Part shown: positions 41,932-51,309 of the stretch, piece by piece | Numbering within the stretch: position 1 is the stretch's first letter | Layout: each line of letters starts with the position of its first letter | DNA from: Marmoricola sp. | GTDB taxonomy: Bacteria > Actinomycetota > Actinomycetes > Propionibacteriales > Nocardioidaceae | Length of the DNA stretch: 64,000 nucleotides | Direction: 5' to 3' | Assembly (NCBI GenBank): GCA_025964775.1 | Contig: JAOPYE010000012.1 | Span: 62,001-126,000, forward strand | Made by a program: the position numbers and the translations under genes | The notes under the pieces: model-generated | Database searches by the model: none | What the model saw: the letters and a program-made list of their open reading frames with translations, nothing else | Told to the model about the DNA's origin: nothing

Positions 41932-42303
41932 CCGCGACATGGGCTGGTCCCATTCATGCTCGGCCGATGTCGATTTGTGCCCGCGCGCGGCGGAAGTGAT
42001 GCTGTTGGCCCCTTATACCGCGATCGGCTAATGAGGCGTCTTAACGTGGTTCTCCTCTTCGTGATGCTGGTCGCGTGCTTGCATGCGAGGACGCGTGAGT
42101 TCAGACCCTTTTGGCCGTGCTGGGGCCCACCCGGTCCCACTTGCCAACCTGCGGAACACGCTGACGCGCGTCCTTTCCCCGGGTGAAGGGTCGAGGGCGC
42201 CCATCGGATTGTCAGCGCCTAGGCGCGGCCGTCCCGCCGACGTACGGATCGGGAGGTCTGGGCGCCTGTGAGTCGCGATTCCTGCGTGATTCGCGCTCGC
42301 TCA
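41932..42303. other. Gene-poor junction between chromosomal-type genes and the conjugative element
   Basis: These 372 bp separate the convergent kinase gene and the last gene of the conjugative module. The only candidate is a 51-codon frame from ATG 42031 with a signal-like start and lipobox-like LVAC; it lacks a ribosome-binding site. No tRNA or clear attachment repeat could be seen. One end of the element may lie here. Confidence 0.35.
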
Positions 42304-42825
42304 CTATGGCTCGGTCGCGGATGCGTAGACGCCAGCCGGGCGTTCTTGATGGTGCATGGCGCAGTCGAGTGCGAATGATCCGTGTTCCAGCCTGTGCAGT
42401 ACGCCGGGTAGCCATCTGTCGTGCCAGTCCGCTGCCGCTGTCAGGAAACCGTCGTGCTTTTCATACGCTGCTTGCCAGGCGACCCAGAGTGCGGTGAGTT
42501 CTTCGACGACTTCGGGGTGTTGGCCCCAGCAGCGTGGGATCTTCTTCGCGAGCGGGTAGCGGTGCCGGATCCAGGTGACCCAGTCGCTGAGCTGTTTCCA
42601 GAGTTCTTCGGACGCTTTCGGGCCGAGCGTGCGCCAATTCCATGCCGTCGGGAAGGCGGATGAATTGTCCTCGGCGGTGGCTACTGCTTCCACGCGTGAG
42701 ACCAGGTCGGCATAGGCATCGGTGATCTCGCTGGCGAGGCGGTCCACGTCGTGGCGGAGGCGGCTGATCTGCTCTGCGTGTTGAACGACCTGCCGGCTGA
42801 CGAGGTTGGTGTCTAGGTTGGGCAT
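42304..42825 (-). CDS. DUF4913-like conjugation-associated protein, copy 2
   Basis: A 173-residue protein with an N-terminal coiled-coil-like stretch (VVQHAEQISRLRHDVDRLA) and a Trp-rich C-terminal half (RYPLAKKIPRCWGQHPEVVE, TAAADWHDRWLPG). It overlaps the end of the coupling-protein gene by 13 bp. It is homologous to the protein at 9702-10250. The constant position after the coupling protein in both loci suggests a role linked to DNA transfer, perhaps as a partner of the coupling protein; no biochemical function is known to me. Confidence 0.75.
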   Translation of the reverse strand: MPNLDTNLVSRQVVQHAEQISRLRHDVDRLASEITDAYADLVSRVEAVATAEDNSSAFPTAWNWRTLGPKASEELWKQLSDWVTWIRHRYPLAKKIPRCWGQHPEVVEELTALWVAWQAAYEKHDGFLTAAADWHDRWLPGVLHRLEHGSFALDCAMHHQERPAGVYASATEP

Positions 42826-44528
42826 GGGATGTCTCGGAGGTGGCGGAATCGGCGGTCGGTGTACCAGGGCAGGAGACGGACCCTGGCTGGCGGGAGGTTC
42901 TGGTAAAGCAGGACGGCTTGGCCGTCGGGGAGCTGTTGGAGCTGGTGGAGGGGTGCGAGGTGGTCGGTGTGTTCATTGGCCGATCGGCTGCGTTTTCCGT
43001 CGAAGCCCGTTGTGACGCCGTGGGTTTGGGTGCGGGTTTGGCCCATGAGGTCAGACCAGTAGCGCAGGGTCTCCAGGTCACCGACACCGGGCAGCAGCAT
43101 CCGCATCTTGGCATTGGAGACCACGGTGCGAGCGACTTGTCGACCGCCGTAGAGGTGCTCAACTTGGGCGAGGTCGTGGTAGATGAGCATGAGCTGGATG
43201 CCGTTGCCGCGAGCAGTGGTGAGAAGGTGCGGCAGGCGCGGGTAGCGGAAGACGTTGCCGGCTTCGTCTAGGGCGAGCAGGAGCCGCGGGGTCAGTGGTC
43301 CACCTTGGGTTGCGGCGCGGGATTCGGCCTCGTGGATGATCGCGGAGACCAGGGCGGTGAAGTACGGCGCGTATCGGTCACCTTCAGAGCTGGGGGTGAC
43401 GATGCAGATGGTGCCGGATCCGTCGAACAGGTCGGCGGGCTGGAATCCACCGGTGTCGGCGGCCGCGGCGACGCCAGGTCGTGAGTACGTGTCGGCCAGG
43501 CCGAGAGCGGTGAACAAGACGGAGCCTTTGCCTTCTTCGTGGATCTGCCAGGTCGAGAGGTATTCCTGGGCGGCGTGGGTGAAGCGGGCGTTGACCAGGA
43601 TGTCTTCGACGTGGTCCTTGGCCCGTTCGCCGGTGTGGATCCATCCGATCCACTGCTCCAACCCGCCACCAGAAGCTTGGGCGGCGAGGAGCAGGCCTTT
43701 GAGGTACTTGCGGGCCTGGGCATTCCACGGGCGAGCTTTGGGGTCATCGGTCATCCCGGAGGACTCGACCATCCACTCGGCAATCCGGTCAGCCGATTCC
43801 TCATCGGTCGCAGCTGCAAGGGGTGACCAACCCACGCATTGGTAGCCGGGCGCACCACCAGGGGCGATGACCCACACCGGACCCTGCGCGGACCGGGCCC
43901 GGACGATCGGTTCGAGGTCTTGGGGTTTCGCGGTGGTCATCACGACCGGGCCGCCCCAGTCGATAACGTTGGGGACGATCAGGCTGGTGGTCTTCCCGGA
44001 GCCGTTGGGCCCGAAGACCACGGCCGAGACGCAGTCGTTTCCGGCGAGGAGGTGTTTGCTGGCAATGCCTTGGCCGGCGGTCAAGCGCCAGCGTCGTTTG
44101 GCCGGATCGCTGGGTGCAGCGAGCCTGGTCTCAGCGCGCTTCGTGGCCCATTGGGCCGGATCGCCGATCGTTTGTCTCCGGCCTCTGGCGCGAGCCAAGA
44201 TCGCGCCGGAGGCGAAGAGAGCGACCAGGGTGAACACGCTGATCTGGACCCAGAACAGGACCGGGTCCAAGGGCGCCGCTGTCGGGTACGCACGATGCCA
44301 AGCCCCTGCCGCGTCGCGGCTGCGGAGGAGTTGGATCGCGAAGCCGGGTGATCGGCCGAACGCTGCGTTCGTGGATGCTTCGCCGGTCAGGACGAGGGCG
44401 CTTCGTGCAGCGACCCAGCAGATTCCAGCGACGATGAATACCAGAGCAACTAGGAGACCGATGATCCACGCACCTTGGTCGGGGAACGTATCGTGCCTAC
44501 CTCCCGATGGACTCGCGGTCGCGGTCAT
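42813..44528 (-). CDS. TraD/TraG/VirD4-like conjugative coupling ATPase
   Basis: A 571-residue coupling protein: two N-terminal membrane helices (about 18-42 and 92-112), Walker A VVFGPNGSGKTTS (about 170-182), Walker B RLLLALDEAGN (about 408-418), and the TraM-recognition C-terminal domain ending in RLLPWYTDRRF. It links the DNA-relaxase complex to the secretion channel and powers DNA export at the inner face of the membrane. The ATG overlaps the VirB4-like stop (ATGA). Its last 50 residues recur in the relic at 10.2-10.4 kb. Confidence 0.92.
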   Translation of the reverse strand: MTATASPSGGRHDTFPDQGAWIIGLLVALVFIVAGICWVAARSALVLTGEASTNAAFGRSPGFAIQLLRSRDAAGAWHRAYPTAAPLDPVLFWVQISVFTLVALFASGAILARARGRRQTIGDPAQWATKRAETRLAAPSDPAKRRWRLTAGQGIASKHLLAGNDCVSAVVFGPNGSGKTTSLIVPNVIDWGGPVVMTTAKPQDLEPIVRARSAQGPVWVIAPGGAPGYQCVGWSPLAAATDEESADRIAEWMVESSGMTDDPKARPWNAQARKYLKGLLLAAQASGGGLEQWIGWIHTGERAKDHVEDILVNARFTHAAQEYLSTWQIHEEGKGSVLFTALGLADTYSRPGVAAAADTGGFQPADLFDGSGTICIVTPSSEGDRYAPYFTALVSAIIHEAESRAATQGGPLTPRLLLALDEAGNVFRYPRLPHLLTTARGNGIQLMLIYHDLAQVEHLYGGRQVARTVVSNAKMRMLLPGVGDLETLRYWSDLMGQTRTQTHGVTTGFDGKRSRSANEHTDHLAPLHQLQQLPDGQAVLLYQNLPPARVRLLPWYTDRRFRHLRDIPCPT

Positions 44529-45952
44529 CGGTGATCACCCCGCATCCGGGCGTCGGTGTCGATGACTGGCCACTCGGCGGCGCCGAGGATGTGGTCGACG
44601 ATCGCTGCGTGCCGCCCGATGCGCCACAGGCCGCGCCCACGCGGGAGGTGAACGAGCTGGTCCGCTTCAACATCCGAAAGCCCGAGCGCAGTCGCAGTCG
44701 TCTCGACCTGATCGGATTCCTGGGCGTACACGATCCGGGTCGAGCAGTCCGCCAGGAGACCTTGAGCCAGCGCGACGGCTTCGGAGCCGGTGGCACCGAC
44801 GGCACCGAGGTCGGAGATCCGGTGCACCACGGCGAGGTTGGCCACGCCCAGTGCACGGGAGAGTTTCCACTGGGACTGCATCCGCCGTACGAGAGCGAGG
44901 TGGCGCAGCATCCGCCAGGCCTCGTCGTAGACGACAAGACGACGCCCGCTGCGGCCACTGGCGCCATCGTGCCCGCTTGCATCTGCAGCGAGGGTGGTCT
45001 CCATCCAGGCCGAGGCACACGTCATGAGCAGGGCGATCGCAGTGTCGTCACCAGCAAGGCGGGAAGTGTCGAGGACCTGGATGGGTGCGTTGAAGTCGAG
45101 CTGGTGGGTGGTGGGGCCGTCGAACAGGCCGGCGAGGTCACCGACCACGAGACGCCGGAGTTCGAGAGCGAGGTTGCGGGAGTCCAGGGCGAGCTCGCGT
45201 GCGGTCATGCTCAACGTTGCGGCGGTCTCATCGGTGGGGTTCATGAGGGCCGCGACGATCTCGGGCAGCACTGGAGCAGGCCCGCGCTCGAGGTCGCTGG
45301 TTGCTGTGATTGCAGTGAGTGCGACGAGCAGGGCGTTTCGCTCGACCGGTTGCAGGCGTCGATCAAGGGCGGTTTCAGCCAGCGATGCGAGCAGGCTGTT
45401 ACGACGAGCCAATACCTCGCGCTGCCATTCGTCGGAGGACAGGCCCTGTGGTCGCTCGCCCGGGTCGAGCGGGTTCACCCGTGCAGAAAGGCCGCGGCCC
45501 AAGACGATCGGTTCGGTTCCCAAAGCCCTGGCGACCTCTCCCCATTCACCTTTCGGGTCTCCGGGGACATAGACCCGGACCCCGAAGGCGGTCATCCGTA
45601 GGGCCACGGATTTCGCCAGCGCGCTCTTGCCGCGGCCGATGACTCCCGCGAGCAGGATGTTGGGATTGGTGATCACGTTCTGGGCGTAGAGCTCCCACGG
45701 ATCGAACACAAAACTCGCATCCGAACCCGCCTGGCGTCCGACGTAGACGCCATGGGAACCCAGGGCGGAGTCGACGATGAACGGGTAGGCCGCTTGCAGG
45801 TTCCGGGTGGTCGCCCGGTGAACCGGCGTTCTCATCGTCCGGAACGGGTTCCCGGTCGCAGTACCGGCGCGACCGAACGGCCGGGTGTGGGTGCGGGGCT
45901 TGGTCCTGGTGTGGGTCGGGTTGGTGGCGACGTGGGTGTGGAGGTGCTTCAT
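44525..45952 (-). CDS. VirB4-like conjugation ATPase
   Basis: A 475-residue ATPase with Walker A GVIGRGKSALAKS (about 105-117), Walker B RRLVVYDEAW (about 334-343), and the late VirB4-like region with SDLGAVGATGSEAVALAQ. It is shorter than typical VirB4 (about 800 residues) because the N-terminal half is a separate protein, the SCO6880-type product encoded just upstream. The ATG at 45952 overlaps the upstream stop; the frame is open to 46069 without initiation signals. It should energise assembly of the transfer channel. Confidence 0.88.
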   Translation of the reverse strand: MKHLHTHVATNPTHTRTKPRTHTRPFGRAGTATGNPFRTMRTPVHRATTRNLQAAYPFIVDSALGSHGVYVGRQAGSDASFVFDPWELYAQNVITNPNILLAGVIGRGKSALAKSVALRMTAFGVRVYVPGDPKGEWGEVARALGTEPIVLGRGLSARVNPLDPGERPQGLSSDEWQREVLARRNSLLASLAETALDRRLQPVERNALLVALTAITATSDLERGPAPVLPEIVAALMNPTDETAATLSMTARELALDSRNLALELRRLVVGDLAGLFDGPTTHQLDFNAPIQVLDTSRLAGDDTAIALLMTCASAWMETTLAADASGHDGASGRSGRRLVVYDEAWRMLRHLALVRRMQSQWKLSRALGVANLAVVHRISDLGAVGATGSEAVALAQGLLADCSTRIVYAQESDQVETTATALGLSDVEADQLVHLPRGRGLWRIGRHAAIVDHILGAAEWPVIDTDARMRGDHR

Positions 45953-47412
45953 CGCGCGACTCCTTGGGTGAGTGGGAGGCTGCCACGCAGGAAGGCTTGG
46001 TCGACCTCGCCGTAGACCCGGCGCAGTTCCAAGGCGCTGCGCACGGCAGCTTGTTCGACGGTCGCGCACGCTGCCTCGAGTTCATCCGTAGTGGTGGCGG
46101 TGACGGTGATCCAGCCGGTGTAGCGGTATTCAGTGTGGCCGCGCACCAGCTCGCGTTCACGCCGGTCGATCGCGGCGTACTCCTCGTCATCTTGGGCGGT
46201 CTCGACCTGTCCGATCCGCTGCCGTTGGGCCTCATCGGCGCGTTTGGCGACCCGTTGACTGCGCAGCTCTCGCATCGAGCGCGAGGGTGGGATGGGTTCG
46301 GCGGTGACCGAGACGGTGCGCCGGATCCCGCCCAAGGAGATCAGCGGGTAGATCCAGGCCGCCTCGACTGGCACCGAGGGCCATTCGGCGATCCAGTACA
46401 CGGCGTGGATTCCGGAGTCGGTGCGGTAGTGGTCCCAATGGGTTTCGGCGGCCATCGGGCCGGCAGTTTCGACCTTCGGTCTGCGGGCGTGTTCCTCGAG
46501 CAGGGTCGAGGTGGTGGGGTCGTACGCGCTGCGCACGATCCTGGCCAGGTCTTGGGCGTCGGCGGTGCCGAGGACGTCGATGTCGGCCCGGGCGAGGGCT
46601 TGGCGGATCCAGGTGATCTCACCGAGCAGCACTTTGGTGGTGCCTTCGGGTCCACCGCCGGCCTGGCGGATCGGACGCCGCAGCTTGTGGGCGTCGATCG
46701 AGACCGCGAAGTAGGACTCGTGCTGGGTAGCGGCCGGCCCTGCTTGATCGACGAGCTCTTTGTACGCGGCCGCGTACGGTGCGCTGGGGTCGCCGTGTTC
46801 GGTCCACCAGTTCGCCAGGTCGTGTCCGCTGTCGGGAACGGTGCGTTCGAGCCACTGGACCGCTGCGATCCGAGACCCCTCTTGGCCGGCTTGAGCCAAC
46901 AGGGCACCCCAGTCCGCGATCCTCCGTTCCTGGGTGGCCCTATCGGCCAGCACGTAATTGCGGCCCCGGACCTTAAGCACGACTGTCCACCGATCTTCGA
47001 GTCGCATCAGCGCGATGGGGCCGTCGAACGGGCGGGCTTGGTAGAGCCGGAGTTGCTGGCCCAGCCCTGGGAGGTCGAGCCGCAGGTCCTTGCAGCGGCG
47101 TAAAGAGCTCGCCCCACCCAGGTACCTCGACCCGCCGAGCACACGCGCGTGGGCGTAGTTGGCTAGCGGGCGGGCCCAGTCAACGACCGCGCGGCCTTGG
47201 ATCGGGTACAGCGCGACGAACCCGCAGATCGCGAGAGTGGTGAACCCCAAGACACCGCCAAGGGTGCCCGCAGTTAGGAGGCCGACAAGCACGGCCCCGA
47301 AACCGGTCGCCAGCACTGCGAGTTGGGTTCCTTTGAACCCCAACAGAAGTCCGCCTCGGTCGCGTCGCCCGAAGGTATAGGTCGGTGGCTCCTTCGCAAG
47401 GGTGCTCATCAT
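45949..47412 (-). CDS. SCO6880-family conjugation protein (VirB3/VirB4 N-terminal-like)
   Basis: A 487-residue protein. After a short N-terminal cytoplasmic segment with YTFGRRDRGG come two membrane helices (about 29-47 and 50-70), and then a large soluble part resembling the N-terminal domain of VirB4-like proteins, as in the SCO6880 family of Streptomyces elements. It seems to provide the membrane anchor and N-domain to the separate VirB4 ATPase encoded next, with which it overlaps by ATGA. It also overlaps the TrbL-like gene upstream by 4 bp. Confidence 0.85.
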   Translation of the reverse strand: MMSTLAKEPPTYTFGRRDRGGLLLGFKGTQLAVLATGFGAVLVGLLTAGTLGGVLGFTTLAICGFVALYPIQGRAVVDWARPLANYAHARVLGGSRYLGGASSLRRCKDLRLDLPGLGQQLRLYQARPFDGPIALMRLEDRWTVVLKVRGRNYVLADRATQERRIADWGALLAQAGQEGSRIAAVQWLERTVPDSGHDLANWWTEHGDPSAPYAAAYKELVDQAGPAATQHESYFAVSIDAHKLRRPIRQAGGGPEGTTKVLLGEITWIRQALARADIDVLGTADAQDLARIVRSAYDPTTSTLLEEHARRPKVETAGPMAAETHWDHYRTDSGIHAVYWIAEWPSVPVEAAWIYPLISLGGIRRTVSVTAEPIPPSRSMRELRSQRVAKRADEAQRQRIGQVETAQDDEEYAAIDRRERELVRGHTEYRYTGWITVTATTTDELEAACATVEQAAVRSALELRRVYGEVDQAFLRGSLPLTQGVAR

Positions 47413-48725
47413 GCGCCTCCTTCATCGGGGGTGGTTCCTGGGTTGTCGCCGGGGTTGGGGCCGCGCATTGGTTGGTCGGGTTGGCGCTCAAGAAGCGCGG
47501 TGCCGGTTGCGGCGGCGGCGCCCGCGACTTTGCTTGGCGTGTCCTTGAGCGTTTGGGCTGCATGTGTAGCGGCGAATGCCGCGGTGGTAGCACCGCCGGT
47601 TGCTGCACCCGCGGCGGCTTCGCCTGCGGCCGCACCACTGCCAGCGCCGGCCGCTCCTCCAGATGTACCGGCAGTGGGGTTCAGCGCGCCCGCGCTCGAC
47701 GGTCCAGGACCGTCAGGGGTGGAGGCGGTGGCTTGGGAGCGGGCCAGGTCGCCGCGGCCCATGGCCGCTCCTGGGGCGAGCTTGCCGAGCCGTTGTGCGA
47801 CGGGTTGGACACCGGAGTGCAGGGAGGAGAGGGCGTCGTGGGCCAGGTGGGTGTCTCCGGCGAAGTGGACGAGCTTGAGCATCACCAACGGGGCGAAACA
47901 GGCTCCGCACATCAGCACGGTGGTGCCGACAAAGTCAGACAGTGATTGGTCGGTGCCGCGTGACATCAGCGCCAGGCCGATCCCGAAGAGGGTGTAGATC
48001 GCGGTCTTGGTGAACACCAACGCGACCAGGACCTCGGTGGTGCGTCGGACCCAGGCCCTGGTCGGGGTCCAGCCGTAGCCGGCGATCAGTAGGGGTGCGA
48101 AGGCGACCACGACCAGGATGGCGATCTTGCGGAGCACCAGCACGAACCAGAGGATCAGCCCGGAGACGAGCATGATCAGCATCAACAAGATCAGCAGCAT
48201 GTTCGCCGCCATCTCGCCCGGGGTGCCGGCGATGTTGTGGAACCCGACCGCGATCTGGCTGATCGACGTCGTCAGGTCATAGCCCGTCACGTCGACCACC
48301 CCGTGCGAAAGCCAGTCGTCAACCGCGACCAAGAGCTGGGCGAACACGATGTACAGCGCCCCACCCAGGGCGGCGACTCCGACACCGACCGCGGCACGAC
48401 CCAGAGTCGCAATGTCGCGTCTGATGCTGGCGATGATCAGTGCGATCAGCAGCACGATCGCGATCAGCGTTGCGGCTAGGCCGAGGAACCCGAAGTACAC
48501 GTGCCGGTAGACCGGGTCAGCCAAGGGGACGGTGGAGGACTGATCGATGATCCGCACGATCTGGCCGAGCAGATCTTCTGCACCGGAGGCGATGGATTTG
48601 GTGATCGCGGACAGGCCGGCGTTCGCGACTTGCTCACCGCCCTTGCAGGCCAGGTTCCACCAAGCACATCCCGTGCTGGGCAGGGCAATGGTTGGTGGGG
48701 CGGCGCCGGCGAGTTCGGGAAGCAT
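47409..48725 (-). CDS. TrbL/VirB6-like conjugation channel protein
   Basis: A 438-residue membrane protein with an N-terminal periplasmic-type start containing two Cys (GCAWWNLACKGG), about six to seven membrane helices between residues 75 and 305, and a long Ala/Gly/Pro-rich C-terminal tail of over 120 residues. This is the pattern of the TrbL/VirB6 channel proteins of actinobacterial elements. It overlaps the SCO6880-type gene and begins 6 bp after the small membrane protein gene. Confidence 0.85.
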   Translation of the reverse strand: MLPELAGAAPPTIALPSTGCAWWNLACKGGEQVANAGLSAITKSIASGAEDLLGQIVRIIDQSSTVPLADPVYRHVYFGFLGLAATLIAIVLLIALIIASIRRDIATLGRAAVGVGVAALGGALYIVFAQLLVAVDDWLSHGVVDVTGYDLTTSISQIAVGFHNIAGTPGEMAANMLLILLMLIMLVSGLILWFVLVLRKIAILVVVAFAPLLIAGYGWTPTRAWVRRTTEVLVALVFTKTAIYTLFGIGLALMSRGTDQSLSDFVGTTVLMCGACFAPLVMLKLVHFAGDTHLAHDALSSLHSGVQPVAQRLGKLAPGAAMGRGDLARSQATASTPDGPGPSSAGALNPTAGTSGGAAGAGSGAAAGEAAAGAATGGATTAAFAATHAAQTLKDTPSKVAGAAAATGTALLERQPDQPMRGPNPGDNPGTTPDEGGA

Positions 48726-48731
48726 CGCCGC

Positions 48732-49043
48732 TCACCTGATTTGGGAGCCGAGGTTGGCGAAGAAGTTGATGATCGGTGCGGCACCGCCAGCGACCATGGC
48801 GGCGGCACCGCAGACCAGGACGCCGGTCTTGCCGCGCGAGACGGCGTGGTAGTTGCCGCCGTTGCTGCCGATCGACCAGACGATCACGGAGACCAGCAGA
48901 CCGCCTAGTGCCGCGAGAAGGGCCCAGGCGCCGAGGCCGTCGAGGACCTGCTGGATCTGCTGGCCACCCGGCAGGCCGCCCGAGTTCGGGTTCACATGAA
49001 CATCAAGTGGGTTCAACGATTGGTTCAACGTGGGGTTCATCAT
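48732..49043 (-). CDS. Small conjugation membrane protein (DUF6112/pilin-like)
   Basis: A 103-residue protein with two hydrophobic segments (ALLAALGGLLVSVIVWSIG and GVLVCGAAAMVAGGAAPII) and a polar N-terminus, a size and layout like VirB2/TrbC pilins. It resembles DUF6112 proteins found next to TrbL-like genes in actinobacterial elements. A GAAGGAGAAG-type ribosome-binding site is present. A pilin-like or channel-lining role is inferred. Confidence 0.75.
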   Translation of the reverse strand: MMNPTLNQSLNPLDVHVNPNSGGLPGGQQIQQVLDGLGAWALLAALGGLLVSVIVWSIGSNGGNYHAVSRGKTGVLVCGAAAMVAGGAAPIINFFANLGSQIR

Positions 49044-49066
49044 CGTGCTTCTCCTTCTCCTTGGTG

Positions 49067-50086
49067 TTAAAGGACTTGGTGGGCGTGGAGCCAGGGCATC
49101 GGATCGATCGGAACGCCCTCGCTGGCGGGCGACGCACCGAGGCGCACTTCGAGGTGCAGGTGAGGTCCGGTCGCGTTACCTGTTTCTCCGGACAGCCCGA
49201 TGACCTCACCGGCGGTGACCTGGGCCCCGACTCGGGTGCGGATCTGGCTCAGGTGGCCGTACCAGGTCGCGATACTGCCGGGGTGCAGAATCCGGATCAA
49301 GTTCCCGTACGGGCCGGACCAGCCGGCGAACACCACCACACCGTCACCGGCTGCACCGATCGGGGTTCCCGTCGGCACGGCGAAGTCCTGACCGGTATGG
49401 CAGTGCGCCCAGAGGCCACCGCACTCACCGAACCCCGCGGTCAGAACGTAGGGGGTGTGGCCGGTGGGCAGCACCCACGGACCGTGCGACGTGCACGATC
49501 CGTCCTGGCCGGACAGGCGGCTCACGGTCTGGGTGGCCAGGGGCTCCCACTTCGCATACGCATCCGCATACGCGCTGACTTGGACCGCCTGCGCCGCCTG
49601 CGTCAGCGGTAGCTGCTCCCACCTCGGGATCGAAACCAAGCCGCGCTCTCCGTGCAGCCCTCCGAGGAAGAACATCCGTGCCGCCGACGCAACGTCCATC
49701 CGTGTCGCGACCGGTCCCCACCCGGAGCGTTGTTGGAAGACGCCGACCGAGTCGCGGTCGCCGTAGGGGAGCGGACGCAAACCGGACTCCTGGAACCCGG
49801 TCGCGATCGCGATCACCCAGCCCCGCGGTGAAACCTTCAACTGCTTGCCGACCGAGATGATCGTCCGTGCGACGCCGACCTGTTCGGAGTCCAGCTTCAC
49901 CCCAGAGATCGAGCTGGTGTCAGACGACAGACAACCCGAGGCCGTCAGGCTCAGCGCCGGGCTTGGTTGGAGCGGGGCGAGCACAACCACTACCGCGAAC
50001 AGCATCGCCATCACCGCAACAGCCGGCGACACGAACAGCGCCACGGCCTTCACAACCCACCCCCGGTCGCTGACGAGACCCGCCAC
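49067..50086 (-). CDS. Conjugation cell-wall hydrolase: lysozyme-like plus M23 peptidase
   Basis: A 339-residue protein with an N-terminal membrane anchor (about 16-40), a lysozyme/transglycosylase-like region (about 68-185; VIAIATGFQESGLRPLPYGD, SVGVFQQR), and a C-terminal M23 peptidase (about 215-330) with metal ligands in HTGQDFAVP and GPHLHLEV. It opens peptidoglycan at the transfer site. The GTG start overlaps the lipoprotein gene by 37 bp. Glu in FQES is the likely lysozyme catalytic residue. Confidence 0.9.
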   Translation of the reverse strand: MAGLVSDRGWVVKAVALFVSPAVAVMAMLFAVVVVLAPLQPSPALSLTASGCLSSDTSSISGVKLDSEQVGVARTIISVGKQLKVSPRGWVIAIATGFQESGLRPLPYGDRDSVGVFQQRSGWGPVATRMDVASAARMFFLGGLHGERGLVSIPRWEQLPLTQAAQAVQVSAYADAYAKWEPLATQTVSRLSGQDGSCTSHGPWVLPTGHTPYVLTAGFGECGGLWAHCHTGQDFAVPTGTPIGAAGDGVVVFAGWSGPYGNLIRILHPGSIATWYGHLSQIRTRVGAQVTAGEVIGLSGETGNATGPHLHLEVRLGASPASEGVPIDPMPWLHAHQVL

Positions 50087-50622
50087 TGACCGCGATCTCG
50101 GTCCAGGTCAACTGTCACTTCGACAAAGTCGCGCACCGTCCCGAAGGTCGTCACTGTGATGCGCTCCGCCTCAACCACCACGACGACAGGGCTCAATGTG
50201 GTCGGAACGACGCTCGGCGAGCTGGCCACCGAGGTGCCGGTTACCTGGATGGATGTCCTTTCGTGCCGCGTCCGCAGTGCACGCCAGTCCAGGCGAGCCC
50301 TGGCCGAATGACGCAACCGGCCCAGTTCAGCCGGCGCCGTGACCGGTCGCAGGATCCTGATGAACGCAGTGGGGGAGTCGGAGGTGCTGTCGTAGCACAG
50401 TGCCGCGCGGACGAACTGATCGCTCAGTTGGGCGATCTGCTGCGGAGCGTCGACGTACGGGACCGGCGCGGCGGATGTCGCCGGCTCTAACGAAGGATTC
50501 TCGGCCGTGCGAGGTTGCGGATCGGTGGCCGCGACCTGCCGGTTGGTTCCGCAACCAGCGCAAGTCGCGCCGAGGACGACCACTGCTACGAGCCAGGTGC
50601 GCCGAGTTGCCACCGAGATCAC
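50050..50622 (-). CDS. Conjugation-associated lipoprotein of unknown function
   Basis: A 190-residue lipoprotein with the lipobox-like CAGC (Cys about residue 24), followed by a Pro/Thr-rich spacer and a folded part (about 60-185) with several beta-strand-like stretches (SPVVVVVEAERITVTTFG; DFVEVTVDLDRD). Its place before the M23 gene and its predicted beta-rich fold are compatible with a TcpC/VirB8-like role, but similarity is too weak to say so. It overlaps the next gene by 37 bp. Confidence 0.7.
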   Translation of the reverse strand: MISVATRRTWLVAVVVLGATCAGCGTNRQVAATDPQPRTAENPSLEPATSAAPVPYVDAPQQIAQLSDQFVRAALCYDSTSDSPTAFIRILRPVTAPAELGRLRHSARARLDWRALRTRHERTSIQVTGTSVASSPSVVPTTLSPVVVVVEAERITVTTFGTVRDFVEVTVDLDRDRGQWRVSSATGGGL

Positions 50623-50741
50623 CTCGAGCCGAGTCGGTGAAGGACTAGAACTCCTTCACCGTCGGCCAAGGCCTCCGACGGGCGGTACCCCGTGCTCGAA
50701 ATCTGTGGATAACTGGCGACCTTTCGTCGCCTATCGGCGGG

Positions 50742-51029
50742 TCACTGGTGCCAGTTCTGGATCAGCACAGCGATGAACGCGGCGAACAGCAGCATGAAGA
50801 ACATCAGCCGCAGCCGACTCATGCGGCGTCGCGGGCGCAGGACAACGTTGATCGGCCGAGAACCCTCCGCGCGAACGCCGTCGCGGAAACCGTCCTCGTA
50901 GGCGCGCTGCCTCACGGCATCGACAATCTGCTCATGATCCTCACGCCAAAAGAACTCCCCATGGATCTCCTCCATGGGATTGTCCGCGTCCAAGATCACG
51001 ACCCGCTTGGGCCGAACTGACTCCGACAT
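50742..51029 (-). CDS. Small C-terminally anchored membrane protein
   Basis: A 95-residue protein with an acidic, charged N-terminal two thirds (EEIHGEFFWREDHEQIVDAV) and a single C-terminal membrane helix (LRLMFFMLLFAAFIAVLIQ, about 73-91) after an Arg-rich stretch. It is the most upstream gene of the transfer run seen here. No family recognised. About 280 bp without a gene separate it from the nuclease gene and should contain its promoter. Confidence 0.65.
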   Translation of the reverse strand: MSESVRPKRVVILDADNPMEEIHGEFFWREDHEQIVDAVRQRAYEDGFRDGVRAEGSRPINVVLRPRRRMSRLRLMFFMLLFAAFIAVLIQNWHQ

Positions 51030-51309
51030 AGCGCCACCTCCCGAGTCGGCAAGAGTCGCTGACGACGATACGCCGCGTCACCGACACGGGCAGTGGCGGC
51101 GAAATGACGCGGGGGAGTTCCTGGCATCACATGGCTGGAAAGACCACCTCGGATCAACAGCGCATATGCCAACGGTTTCATCGCATTGCTCCGCAACGTC
51201 CCGGTTGCGCTAGCTAGCCCAAGAACGGACGACGTAAGTTCTCGGTGTCCGAATAGCAATGCATACGACGGTAGGGACGAGTCTCATTCCTTACGCTCTA
51301 TCGACCACC

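Noticed and set aside
41956..42186. Small ORF with signal-like segment and LVAC lipobox
   Set aside because: No ribosome-binding site, start inside the junction region, and a Pro/Trp/Cys-rich remainder; not enough to call a gene, only mentioned in the junction entry.
9702..42825. The two DUF4913-like genes as direct repeats flanking a composite transposon
   Set aside because: They differ too much along their length to be recent repeats, and no transposase or terminal repeats could be seen beside either copy.
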